Shown piece after piece: positions 46,206 through 56,982 of a stretch of 64,000 nucleotides of DNA. Location of the stretch: positions 16,493,230-16,557,229 of the forward strand of contig NC_092803.1 of assembly GCF_040954645.1 (NCBI RefSeq), written 5' to 3'. This DNA comes from Diabrotica undecimpunctata (taxonomy: Eukaryota > Arthropoda > Insecta > Coleoptera > Chrysomelidae). Both the position numbers and the translations under genes were made by a program. Numbering within the stretch: position 1 is the stretch's first letter; every line of letters starts with the position of its first letter. Below the pieces are notes generated by a model. The model was not told the DNA's origin, did not search any database, and saw nothing but the letters and a program-made list of their open reading frames with translations.

Positions 46206-47287
46206 TAAGAAGTTGGCTCTTAAGAATGGAGGATATCTCGAGCGCAGTATATTTATTTCGATATAAAGCTTACCATGGTGGATGGGTAGTTGATGGTTAG
46301 TTTCGATTTTTTGATACTCTCTGAGAAGAGAATGACTTCTTCGCAGTTTCGGCGGTGCAATGTGACTCAGAATGGGAATCCAATATTTCGGTGTGGGTCT
46401 AATTGTACCTGAGATCATTCACATTGTTTGGTTTAATTGGGTGTCAATAATCTACGTGTGTTTGCTATTAAGCCATACCGAGGGAAGTATAGTCAGCCGC
46501 CGAGTATACAAATCCAACGGCAGATGATCTGACTACAGAGGCTGAGAACCCCCATGTGGTGCTACATAGCTTTTGGACTATATTATTTCGCGTTTTCAGT
46601 TTTACTGCCATTCTTTGTGGGTGTTCTTTAAAACTTAATGTTCTGCCAGAGTCACTCAGAGATATTTAGGTGTTGAGTTATGAGTGAGCAGTCTGTTTTC
46701 AAAGTGAACGGAGAGTTTTTTTATTGGCTTGGGCATTATTCAGATGGAAATAGTACACTTCGGTTTTCGTTCAATTGTCAAGTTGTCCCAGGTAGGTCCG
46801 CGATGTATAAATTAAACAGTAAGAGTGCCAAAACAGATCCCTGTGGCAGTTCATTGCTGAGCTTCATTAGGAAACTTTTAAAGTTGCCCATTGTAACTTA
46901 AAAAGGTATGTAGGTGAGCATGCTATAAAAGCATGAGTTATATACTTTATATCAATGAGTTTAGTTATCTTTTGACACGGGATAGCACAGATTAGTTTGC
47001 AGATTAGTCCTGGTCTCCAGACAGTATCGTATGCAGGTGATAGGTCAAGTAAAGCAACGGATGTTGTTTGCTTTCTTTGAAAACCTGCTTCAATATGTGT
47101 TATTAGGAATAGGATCTGATCTGTGCAGTTGCGGTTTTGTCTGAACGCTGCTTGCTCAATACGCATCAATTCAAATATGTTTCTACCAATTCTATTGTAG
47201 GTTAAGCGTTCCAACAGTTTATAGGCACAGCTCAGCAGTGCAATCGGTCGGTAGTTCTGGGGCTGATCATTTGCCTTTCCTGGTTTT

Positions 47288-48963
47288 TATTTATTTTTTT
47301 TTTATTTAAAATTAACGTATCTCGATATTTTATATAGGTAAAAGAATTTGATATGAACATTTTTTTGTAGAAAAGTTAAAACAATAAAGCTTATCACTAT
47401 GCACTGTTTATATTAGCTGAATTAAACTTATTTCTTTTAAAAATCTAAGAACACTGTCAAAACGGTTTGGAACACTGAGGATGTCTTTTAGATTTCCTTT
47501 TAGGCTGTGCTTGTTTCTGGAAGAATCATACTGGGAGCAGTCCACTATCACATGTTTGATGGAAAGAAGGCTATTACAGTAGTGGCATACTGGAGGGTTT
47601 TCTGATGCCATAAGGTATCCATGTGTGAGACGTACATGCCCTATTCGTAGTCGGTGAATAACTGATTTTTCTTTCCTGTTCATAGAGGAGATATTAACGC
47701 GAGATAAGTTGGGTTGAACGTCATGCAGCTTAGTTTTTGTTTTACTCCACAGGTCCGCCCATGAGCTGAGGATTTTTTGTTTTATCAATATTTTAAGATC
47801 CGTATGGATTTGGACCTCTTTGAAGGCTATGTCAGAAGAACATGCTGCTTTAGCGGCTAGGTCTGCTTTTTCGTTTCCCAATATACCAACATGAGATGGA
47901 GTCCAGATCATTATGACTTTTATCTTAGCAGAATATAGTTGGTTACAGATGGTGTGGATTTCCTGGACTAGTGGGTTTTTCGAGAAAATGCATCTTATGG
48001 AATGAATCGAGGAAAGAGAATCAGTGCAAATGTTTGAAGTCTTTAATGCTTGAAGTATTCCATATAATTCTGCGGTATAGATACTACAACTTTTAGGCAA
48101 TCGCACAGAACTTATTGTCGTCGTCAGTGTGGACACAGCGGAGCCACAACGTCTTCATTCTTGGACGCATCGGTGTATAAAATTTTATCAAGTTGTGTTA
48201 AGTTGAGGATGTGTTGGAAGGATTTTCTAAGGATTGAGTTTGGGGTTTCTGTTTTGTCGAATCTGCATAAATCAGTATTGAATATTGGAAGATTGTGCAT
48301 CCATGGAGCTGTCTTGGGGGTATAAATCTTAGTATTGGAGAGGTTAATGGAATCTAATAAAGGAGATAATATTTGTGGTAATGTGAGAGACTGATTGGAT
48401 GCGTTTGCTGGAGGAGGTTCTATGAGATTGATTAGATTTATTACCGGGTTACTTGGGTTTGCTGATATTCTTACAAAGTATGAAAGTAGAAGCTGCTGCC
48501 TTCTTAGATGGAGTGGTGGCTCTGAAGATTCAACACACACACTTTCAGCGGGGCTTGATTTGAAAGCACCAAGGCATAGTCGTAGGGATGTATTTTGAAT
48601 CGTGTTTAGATACTTTAGTAGGGAGCTACTAGATGCCATATAAAGAATACTGTCATAATCTAGCTTAGAGCGAATTAACGCTCTATATATTTTAAGAAGA
48701 GATTCTTCGTCAGCTTCCCAAGAGAAGCTAGCAAGAGATTTAAGTAAATTAATTCTTTGAATACAGTTTCCTTTAAGTTTCTGAATATGCTGTCTCCAGA
48801 TAAGCTTTTTATCAAAGGTGATACCAAGAAGTGTCAAATAATTAACTGTTTGTAAACGAAGTCCGTTTAGAGTTATAGAAGGTGGATTAGGTCTATGCTT
48901 TTTGGTAAAGTGAATTACTTTGGATTTAGGAGCTGAAAACACAAATCCAGCACGCGTAGACCG
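47288..48963 (-). mobile_element. 5'-truncated I-group LINE inserted in the Jockey-type LINE
   Basis: Flanked by a perfect 12-bp duplication TTTCCTGGTTTT (47276-47287 and 48964-48975). The 3' end on the minus strand is A-rich (T-rich 47288-47315). Length 1676 bp. Encodes RT thumb and RNase H. Confidence 0.9.
47408..48950 (-). pseudogene. I-group LINE RT thumb, RNase H and C-terminal knuckle
   Basis: 48124-48942 encodes SAPKSKVIHFTKKHRPNPPS, LTLLGITFDKKLIWRQHIQK and the thumb to KILYTDASKNEDVVA, which holds the first RNase H Asp. A frameshift near 48130 follows; 47408-48136 continues with SIYTAELYGILQALKTSNIC (Glu block), TDSLSSIHSI (Asp block), VIMIWTPSHVGILGNEKADL (His/Asp block) and the knuckle CHYCNSLLSIKHVIVDCSQY. 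All four RNase H acidic positions are present across the two frames. One frameshift is the only break seen, so it is young. Confidence 0.88.
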
Positions 48964-50008
48964 TTTCCTGGTTTTAACATGGCTATAATGAAGGCCTTTT
49001 TTAGTGAATAGGGGATTTCTCCTGATTTTAACATATCTGTATAGAAATCAGCCAGCCACTTTCTAGCATATTTGCCACAGTGGAGTAAAAATTCTAAATG
49101 GATTTTATCGGAGCTGGGTGCCTTTCCAGACTTATTTTCTGATATTGCTAAAATAATTTCTTCTAGAGTAAACTTGTCAGATGTAGGAGGTCATGCAGAC
49201 TTTTGTATTTTTAATTCTTGTTTTACTTTGGTGGCCACTCTGTTGGGAGCTATTGGTACTTTGTCTATTTGGGAGTCCGCTACTACCAAGTTTTCTAAGT
49301 AAAGACCATGCTTTTCTGCTTGATTTACCAAAGTCTATTTTTTCCACAGTTTCCCTCAATTTTTTTCGTCTGGCTGCATCCAAACTGTGTAGTAGTTCGT
49401 CCGAATTTCTCGGTCTTGGCTTTCGTTGTATTCTTGATACAATTTCTCACATTTTTCATCCCATCCTTTACGATATCCTCTATATATAGTTTTCTTTCGC
49501 CGTAGAGATAACCGCGCCAATAAATCTCATGTAGTTTCCACGTGTTGGCGTTATCCATCCCAGACATTTGTCCAATCTCTCAGTAAAAGTCGCCCAATCT
49601 GCTTTTTGAAAGTTCCACCTAGGTCGAGAAAAAGATGATAGTATTGGTATTGTGATGCCAACTTCTATTACAACTAGTCTATGTTGGCTATGTGGAATAT
49701 CTGGGAGTACTGTACGTGAAGCTGCCAGTGGTTGATTGTTTCCATTTGTGGATTGTATTTTCACCTCCAGGCTGCAGATTGAAAAGTTCCTCGCTCTTTA
49801 GCGTCAAAAACTAAATAAGTGTCAGTTTCTTTGCTCCAGTTTAGCAGAGCCTTGACGTTTTGATCACTGTGCCTATACTTCCAGAGTTCATGATGACTGT
49901 TGAAGTCTTGAACATAAACTGAGGGGTGTGGGTGAGCGTGAATAACATGCGGAGGCCACAGGACTGCCGGGGGTTTATAAATATTGCTGACAGTAATTTC
50001 GCCAATTT

Positions 50009-50369
50009 TGAAGGAAGATATTTGGACCAACCCAATGCAGCGATGGTTCGTGGAGAATTAAAATGAACCACGAGCTGGATGAACTAATGCAGAGCGCAGA
50101 TATTGTCAGATTTGTAAAGTCACAAAGACTAAACTGGCTTGGTCACCCAGAAAGAATGCCAGATAATCGAGCTGTAAAAGTAGTCCAGAGATGGAAGCCC
50201 CAAGGAAACAGAACAAGAAAGATGGATAGACGACGTAGAGAGGGATCTTAAAACCATGAACATCAGGCAGTGGCGAAGGAAAGTATCTGACAGAGCAGAA
50301 TGGAATAACATTGTTAAGCAGGCCAAGACTCACAAAGGGTTGTAGCGCCATTAGCAGAAGAAGAAGAAG
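50009..50369 (+). mobile_element. 361-bp 5'-truncated RTE-like LINE in the Jockey-type LINE
   Basis: Perfect 14-bp duplication AATTTCGCCAATTT at 49995-50008 and 50370-50383. Plus-strand coding: VRFVKSQRLNWLGHPERMPD, VVQRWKPQG, then KTMNIRQWRRKVSDRAEWNN after a frameshift, and a (GAA)n tail at 50354-50369. Removing it restores the antisense endonuclease frame of the host LINE. Confidence 0.9.
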
Positions 50370-50470
50370 AATTTCGCCAATTTGTATAGTAACTACTGTG
50401 CTGTGTTGTGGATATAAATTATTTACCAGTATACTTCTATACCACTATACTAGTACCTATATAAACTACA

Positions 50471-50855
50471 ATCCTTCGCAGAATGTGATTTTTAAAGCTC
50501 TTCAAAATGGCACCCATAGGACAACAATTTGACATTTTGGATCTTCATAATAACCCTATCTATTATTAAATGTTTTTTAAGTATTAATTGTGTAGTTTGT
50601 GATGTTTCCTTTGACGTTGGCAACCCAGCCACTTTTCCAGAGCTGTTTTCTGAATAAATACCCGTTAAATTAGACTTTATTTGGTTTCCCCTGGTATAAA
50701 GCTCATGATGACAATGATGTCAAAACGCGTCCTTAATTTGATTAAATAAAAAAATTGTTTAACAATTTGTGGTTTCACTTGGAGATGTGGTTTCACTTGA
50801 AGTAATCGTTATTACCTCAAAAGCCACATTAGAGAGATACTTTTTATTATGATAA
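50471..50855. other. AT-rich DNA, no gene seen
   Basis: No coding signal. The end at about 50861-50870 (TCACCCTGTA) resembles a transposon terminus. Confidence 0.4.
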
Positions 50856-51235
50856 ACGAATCACCCTGTATATATACTGCGAAAATATCGTTTCAGGCAG
50901 GTACAAATAAAGAGGGACAAAATATTTCGGTGCATCGAAACTAGTATTATTAAAGGAAAATGAGTCATCAGTTATTTGTTTACCAAAAATCTTATCTATT
51001 GTTTATTTTGTCCCCTCCTGTAGTATTAGAGAATCCGAAATGTGGTGTTGCCTGTTCTATTTAGTAAACAGTTAATACAGTAGAAGTTCTCAGTTGTGAA
51101 TGTTATTGACAGTTTTTCTGCAGTTTTTGTGGTTTCTAAATACCCAAAGTCTATATATATGTTCGATTTTTGACTTACGTAGTATCCAATATTTTTACAA
51201 TTATAATAAAGGTAAGTTATATCAAACTCTTATGT
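50856..51235. repeat. direct repeat copy 1 (~380 bp)
   Basis: Shares with 53152-53545 the ordered words GAATCACCCTGTATAT, GAGTCATCAGTTAT, TTGTTTACCAAAAATCTTAT, TTTCTAAATAC and GGTAAGTTATATCAA. Similarity is strong but with indels. No ORF. Purpose unknown. Confidence 0.8.
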
Positions 51236-51812
51236 GATAGGTAGCGAAATATTTTCATTAGCAATTTTATTGTAATACATGGAAAACATAATAGTGTATC
51301 TTGACAGGGTAAATGAACTGATCTTTGCCCACTTTTCATTAATTTCATTATTTTTCGGACAGAGTCTGAGTAAATAAAAGTCGTTTATTTCAAAATGTAA
51401 AATATAATGTGCTTATGGTTATTATAGTATAGCGAAACCACTTTAGATTAAGCAATCAATCATACAATTAATATTTTTTTAATTAAGTAGCTAATAAAAC
51501 TGCAAATGATAATATTAACTATTATTTTATAATAATAGTTAATATCAACCTATTCAAAGATGATCCGTAAATAAAAAGAGTTAAAACACATGTTAAAACA
51601 ATTGGTTCTCGTCGACCAGGCTTAAAAATAAGTATGATAAACATAACTTTAACTAAACTTTGACCAAAGTCAAATGAAATGTGGTACTTATATAGAAATT
51701 CTCGCCGGGTATGTACTAGAACATAAATATAGGACAAACTTCTAGAATTTTTAAACATAGACTTACTTTACACGGAAGTGCAGTTAAAGCAACATTTTTG
51801 ACATTAACCCTA

Positions 51813-51815
<3 letters not shown>
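51236..51815. other. AT-rich DNA, no gene seen
   Basis: No recognised feature. Confidence 0.45.

Positions 51816-51821
<6 letters not shown>

Positions 51822-51889
<68 letters not shown>
51822..51889. repeat. (AT)n microsatellite, ~68 bp
   Basis: Uninterrupted alternating TA/AT of about 34 units, followed by a short (AAT)n at 51897-51912. Confidence 0.95.
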
Positions 51890-51890
<1 letters not shown>

Positions 51891-52049
51891 GCATATAATA
51901 ATAATAATAATATCTATTAATTTTAATGTACAAGAAAGAATTATAATTATAAGTATAATTATAGTAGTTTTTTTACACAAATGTTAATTTTACATTTCCA
52001 AAACATTTACATTTCAAAAACCAAAAAAACATTTACTCTGTGTACAAAG

Positions 52050-52410
52050 TGTTTTAATAATTCCCTCAATTTCACTTTTAGAGACCGGTTTTAAATACAT
52101 AGAATGCATCACGCTTTTGTATTGTGGGAAATACGATGTCAGTGGTGGTATATTCTTGGCATATATTTCTCCAATTTCTGTAAAATAACGAGCAAAAAAA
52201 TTGGAGATGCTTTCACCATATGTGACAGTAGTTCCCTCTTGTGTAACTACATATTTCTATATTTCTTGCGGTTTCGTTTCCTGTCAAATTTTTAACAATA
52301 TTCCACAGGTTTTTGAAAACATTCTTGTTTTTCTCAATTTCATTTCTAAAGTAATCTTTCTTAGCACTTTTTATTAATATATTTAGGTGTTGTAGATATA
52401 ATAACAATAA
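52050..52410 (-). pseudogene. LINE linker/RT-start fragment, minus strand
   Basis: LIKSAKKDYFRNEIEKNKNV and FKNLWNIVKNLTGNE match the linker between endonuclease and RT in CR1/Jockey-group LINEs; after a frameshift FFARYFTEIGEIYAKNIPPL and KSEIEGIIKTL approach the RT. No further RT is present. Confidence 0.65.
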
Positions 52411-52449
52411 TTCTATATCGATTTAACCTATATCACTTCAATCAAAGAA

Positions 52450-53168
52450 AGAGCCCTTTTAAGACGGTCCCTGAAAGTCACTTTTTTCCAAATATCTCAA
52501 GAATGTTACCCTCACAAAAATTCAAACTTTGAGCGATGATTAAGCTGGTGATGGCATTATGGCAAATGTAGAGCACTTGTAATGTTACTCCAGCAGTTAA
52601 TTTCTTTTAAGTTCTTTTTCTTTCAAATCCTGAATAGTATACTGTTGTTTCGTTTTATGTGAAATAAATAAAATTTTAATAAGTTTATACCATTCGAAGT
52701 TATAATTAAAAAAAAATAATGTACAGCAAATTTATGATTTAATTAAAGCAAACGATAAAAAAAATTAATGCTGAATTTATTGATTTGTGAAATCCAACTT
52801 GGTGTTGGTGTGCGGATCTACATTTATTATCAGAAATATAAAAACATTAATTAGCTTTTCTCGAAAACGGTACATGATAGGTGTTTCAAACAAGAGCAGA
52901 ATTTTATCATTCGAAAATAAGTGATCCTTTTCAAATTTGACATGGCACATGTCCTAAATTTAAAAATAAAAAAATTTTAAACAAAAATACCTCTTACCCC
53001 CTTCCAAGTAGACGGTTTGCAGTAGGAATAAAGAACTCTTATTTACATTGGCTGATTTGCCATCACCAGCTTAATCAATGTGCAAAGTTTCTTTTGTGAT
53101 GGTACCATTTTTGAAATATTTAGAACAACTCAAAATCGACAGAATTGGGAATAACGAATCACCCTGTA
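52450..53168. mobile_element. ~720-bp non-autonomous element with ~130-bp imperfect TIRs
   Basis: 52480-52580 (AAATATCTCAAGAATG.., CTCACAAAA, GATTAAGCTGGTGATGGC) is mirrored at 53050-53130 (GCCATCACCAGCTTAATC, TTTTGTGAT, CATTTTTGAAATATTT). The right end ACCCTGTA is a common mariner-type terminus; the left end is decayed. No transposase. Confidence 0.6.
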
Positions 53169-53545
53169 TATTTACTGCTGTAAATACCGTTTCAAGCAGG
53201 TCAATAAAAAAAGAGGATCATTTCGGGACAGCAAAACTATTCTACGAGTAGTATTATTAAAGGAGAATGAGTCATCAGTTATATTTGTTTACCAAAAATC
53301 TTATCTGTTGTTTATTCTGTCCACTCCTGTAGATTTGGCGATTCCAAAATATGGTTAACTGTTGTCTGTTGTATTTATTAAATAGTAGAAGTGCTTAGTT
53401 GTGGATTGTGGATGTTTAGTTTTTCTCTTTATAGTTGGTGTTGTTTCTAAATACTCAAAACTTTACTTAAAATTATTTACTTAATTATATCATATATTTT
53501 GTACATTAACAATTTAGGTAAGTTATATCAAGCTCTTACAAAATA
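53152..53545. repeat. direct repeat copy 2 (~390 bp)
   Basis: Partner of 50856-51235, 2.3 kb away in the same orientation. It overlaps the right end of the inverted-repeat element. Confidence 0.8.
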
Positions 53546-54227
53546 CGCTCATTAACAATTTCGTTTTAAGTACCTTACTCCTTTTCATTAATAAAATCAT
53601 CACCTATCATTAATTTTCCTACCGAGCCTGAGTACCTAAGTCAAAAGTCGAATATTTTAAAATGTGTCCTAAAATCCGAAGTGGTCAGTATAGCAGAGGC
53701 AGCTAAGGATAAATCATGACGTAAAACTGATCCTGCAACTCAGCGTTTTCGATATTTCGTCCTTTCGGGTTTTTATCGTTTCTTGCAATATGGCGGCATT
53801 AATTCAGTGATTTTCTGCCATTGTCTGGTGTCGTAAATTCTTTGAACAGTATCACGTACCATTAATTATGTCATTTCTACGTATCTGTAATCGGAGAACC
53901 TTGTATTTTATTGTTTTAAAGTGACATTCCAAAGTTTATGTCTGCAAGATATTCCCAACGAACTCAAATTGGTATACATTCTCTTAATCGCGAAAAAATA
54001 ATTTATGGAGAATATCATCATCCATTTCAAAATTAAAAAAAAAATGATTGATTCTTCCAATATATGCGAATGACTTAAAAGGCTTTTAATTATATTTTAA
54101 CAATAATTGCAATACAATTTTTCCCTCTTATCCCAAATAGGTCTTTCACAAACGGCAGCAATACGTGTAATTTTATCCATGGTAAAACCATTAAACCAGC
54201 TCGTACTTTTTTATAAAAGCCGAAATG
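53546..54227. other. DNA without recognised gene
   Basis: Minus-strand frames near 53740-53900 (DTVQRIYDTRQWQKITEL) loosely resemble a LINE C-terminus but are too weak to call. Confidence 0.35.
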
Positions 54228-54244
54228 AACTACTAAATTGTCAT

Positions 54245-54297
54245 CCCACTAATAACCCTGCGTGGTTGATGTAGTATAAGTGTTTTTAAATAAAAAA
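54245..54297 (+). mobile_element. 53-bp LINE 3'-end insertion with 17-bp target duplication
   Basis: AACTACTAAATTGTCAT occurs at 54228-54244 and 54298-54314. Between them lies ACTAATAACCCTGCGTGGTT..AATAAAAAAA, the last ~50 bp of the LINE whose 3' end is at 54677-54731 (inverse: ACATCAACCGCGCTGGGTTA). An extreme 5' truncation. Confidence 0.88.
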
Positions 54298-54676
54298 AAC
54301 TACTAAATTGTCATTCCGGTAAAAGCGAGAACGCTGGTTAATGCTGGTTACGGTATAGATCTGCTTTAACTGTGCACTTTTTTAACTTAAAAATTTGCAT
54401 TCATTTTGAAAATTTATAAGCGCGGCTCGGCGTTCATTGCCGGTAAGCGGAAATCGGCTTCCATTGTGTTTCTACGCTTACAATCCTTTTTGCTTCTTTT
54501 TGATATCTCCTGTATATTTCTTTCTTTTTCTTTGCGTTATTTTGCCAGCATTACTGCATTTTTCACTACATGATTCCATTGTCGTAATCATAAAATTTCT
54601 TTAATTTATAAACTTTTGTTTAGACATTAGAGTTTTTTCGTTATTTACATCTTAAATGATATTAGTGACATTATTT

Positions 54677-56960
54677 TTAGTTTTTTTTTATTTAAAATCA
54701 AAACCACATCAACCGCGCTGGGTTATTAGTGGATATAAAAAAATAGAAGAAATATTACAAAGAAATATATAATTGAATAACTTGATGTCTCTTAAATCGG
54801 TTAACACTGTTGAAATTTTTTTGGTGAGAACTGTTTTGATCATGATCTGTGACTCCGTGGTATCTTCTTTTTTCCATGAATTGAGGACAATCAAGCAGGA
54901 TATGTTTAACGGTCAGTGGATCAGAGCAGCTGGAGCAGATAGGTAGTGGTGTTTTTGTTATTAAGTATTTGCGTGTTAAGGCAGTATGACCAAATCTTAG
55001 ACGGTTAATAATAACTTGGCCTCTTCTGTTTGAACGACTCTCCAGGACAGCATTTGTTTTTGGAAAATTACATTTAATTTTGTACTAGTTTAATTTTGGA
55101 CATTTAATTTAATTTTTTATAGTCTGTAAAACAGGGTTATTGGTATATAGTTGTTTCAATTCCAGTAAGGCATTTAATAAGTGTGTTATGATAATGCACT
55201 TCATCGTTCTACTCTTTTTGAAGAAGATTGGGGCTTCCAAAATAGCTGTGGCCTCGTCTGTGAGTATACTGCAGTTTGTTGGTATCGATATGCTAATAGA
55301 ATTTTCTTTACAGTAGTAGGCAGCACCGTGACCATTGGGAGTTTTAGAGGCATCGGTAAAGATTTGCAAATAATTAGGATAGATGTCTAGAATTTCCTTG
55401 AATAGATGATTAATTATTGTGGAATTTATAGTTGATTTGGGATACTTTGTAAGTGTTAAGTCAATAGTTAATGGGTGGCTTGTCCATGGGAGATAGTTTG
55501 TATTTATCTTTAGCGATACATTGAGTTGATTCCTATATAAAGTTGAGCTTTATTTCTATGAGGGGAGAAGAGTTCTTAGTCTTTATGTTAGGAGGAAGAC
55601 CAGAGTTGCAGATATTGAAGAATACAGGATGCTGTTTCTGGAATGATATCTTTGCAATATAGTTCGCAATATAGGTAAGTGTTAAGTCAATAGTTAATGG
55701 GTGGCTTTTCCATGGGGGATAGTTTGCAGTTATATTTAGCGATACATTGAGTTGACTCCTATAGAAAGTTGTGAGCTTTCTTTCTATGAGGGGTGAAGAG
55801 TTTTTAGGCTTTATGTTAGGAGGAAGACCAGGGTTGCAGCTATGGAAGAATACAGGATGCTGTTTCTGGGATGATATCTTTGCAATATAGTTCAAAGATA
55901 GTGGCTGTTCTTATATGTTAAGGAGGTTCTCCAGTTAGAACTTACTACTATCCGGGCAAGTTTTAAAAGCTCCCAATACTAATCTCAAAGCTGTAGATTG
56001 AATACTGTTTAGTTTTTTAATACTAATTTTTAATACCAATTAATATTTTATGATCAGCACCCCAAATTTTGTTGGATACTATGTTGAGTATATTTAATCC
56101 CTTTTGACAGGAAAGCTGTAGTTTATTTATGTGCGAATTTCAATTTAAAGTTCTTTCAAAAGCTAGACCTAGAAAATTTATTTCTTTTGACTGCTCTAAA
56201 GGTAAATTATTTAATGTTAGATTAGTAGTAAGGTGGGTTTTATTTTTATTAAAAATAATGTATCGTGTTTTTTTAGTAGAAAAAACAAATCCCGTTTTTA
56301 TCGTCCAATTATGAATCCGGTTTAGGAAACTTTGAACTTTGTATAATTGTAGTTGTTGTCATTACATTATTTGATTTAGTATAAATAACAATGTCATCTC
56401 CTTAAAGACTAGATTTACTGGGTGCTTTAATTACATCCATAATACTATTAAAAGCGATTAAGAATAAAGTTGGACTAAGAATCGAACCTTGAGAATCTTC
56501 CATTGTCTAGTATCTTAGATGAGCTTGTAGCAGATCTCTGAGATGAGTAACACTATTTATTCTAACTTGAATTAAGCTATTTTTTAAGTTTTTTATAAAT
56601 GCGAGTATGTGACCTTGAATGCCAGTATCTTTCAATATTTGTAGAATACAGCGCCACCATGCTTTATCGTAGGCTTGGGTTATATCGAAAAATATTGCTA
56701 TTAGTTTTTGCTTATTTGCAAAAGCTTCATTAATTGAAGTCTGTAATGCAACGTGATTATCTAATGTGGTTCTACCTCTTCGAAAACCACTTTGGAATGG
56801 AGTATGAAAATTATTATTTTCTAAGTACCATATAAGGCGGAGGTTTAAAAGTTTTTCTCGGATCTTGCACATGCAACATGTAAGAGAGATAGGTCGGTAA
56901 GAGGTAGGGTTATTTTTTGGTTTGTTAGGCTTAATAATGGGATTATTATTGATTATTTGT
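54677..56960 (-). pseudogene. I-group LINE with RT and RNase H, heavily broken
   Basis: Read leftward from 56960: RT fingers/palm FQSGFRRGRTTLDNHVALQT, FFDITQAYDKAWW, then SQGSILSPTLFLIAFNSIMD (about 56490), a thumb decayed by stops, a region duplicated in tandem (55451-55902), RNase H start MQIFTDASKTPNGHGAAYYC (first Asp), TDEATAILEAPIFFKKS (Glu block), and the C-terminal part RRGQVIINRLRFGHTALTRK with the knuckle CSSCSDPLTVKHILLDCPQF. Ends in an A-rich 3' tail at 54677-54690. Inactive. Confidence 0.8.
55451..55902. repeat. tandem duplication of 226 bp inside the LINE
   Basis: AAGTGTTAAGTCAATAGTTA recurs at 55451 and 55677, with near-identical sequence following each to GATATCTTTGCAATATAGTT. 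It doubles the RT-RNase H linker (translated repeat AKISSQKQHPVFFHSCN / AKISFQKQHPVFFNICN on the minus strand). Confidence 0.9.
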
Positions 56961-56982
56961 AGTTATATATCAATAATACACA

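Larger units (their letters stand above)
46215..50470 (-). pseudogene. Jockey-type LINE, broken and twice interrupted by later LINEs
   Basis: Read leftward: endonuclease STVVTIQIGEI (50430-50384), continuing after an insertion with VSNIYKPPAVLWPPHV and VYVQDFNSHHELWKY (about 49990-49850, Asp/His catalytic region); linker DAARRKKLRETVEKIDF and SSRKAWSLLRKLG (49370-49290); RT start SGKAPSSDKIHLEFLLHCGK (49150); LKKAFIIAMLKPG (48990), then after a second insertion DQPQNYRPIALLSCAYKLLE (47270), ERLTYNRIGRNIFELMRIEQ, VALLDLSPAYDTVWR (palm) and ELPQGSVLAPLLFNLYIADL-like sequence near 46850. The YADD block is not clearly preserved and several stops occur. Reading frames resume exactly at each target duplication. 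Confidence 0.8.

Noticed and set aside
51822..51889. (AT)n tract as regulatory or replication-related element
   Set aside because: A plain dinucleotide microsatellite; nothing links it to function.
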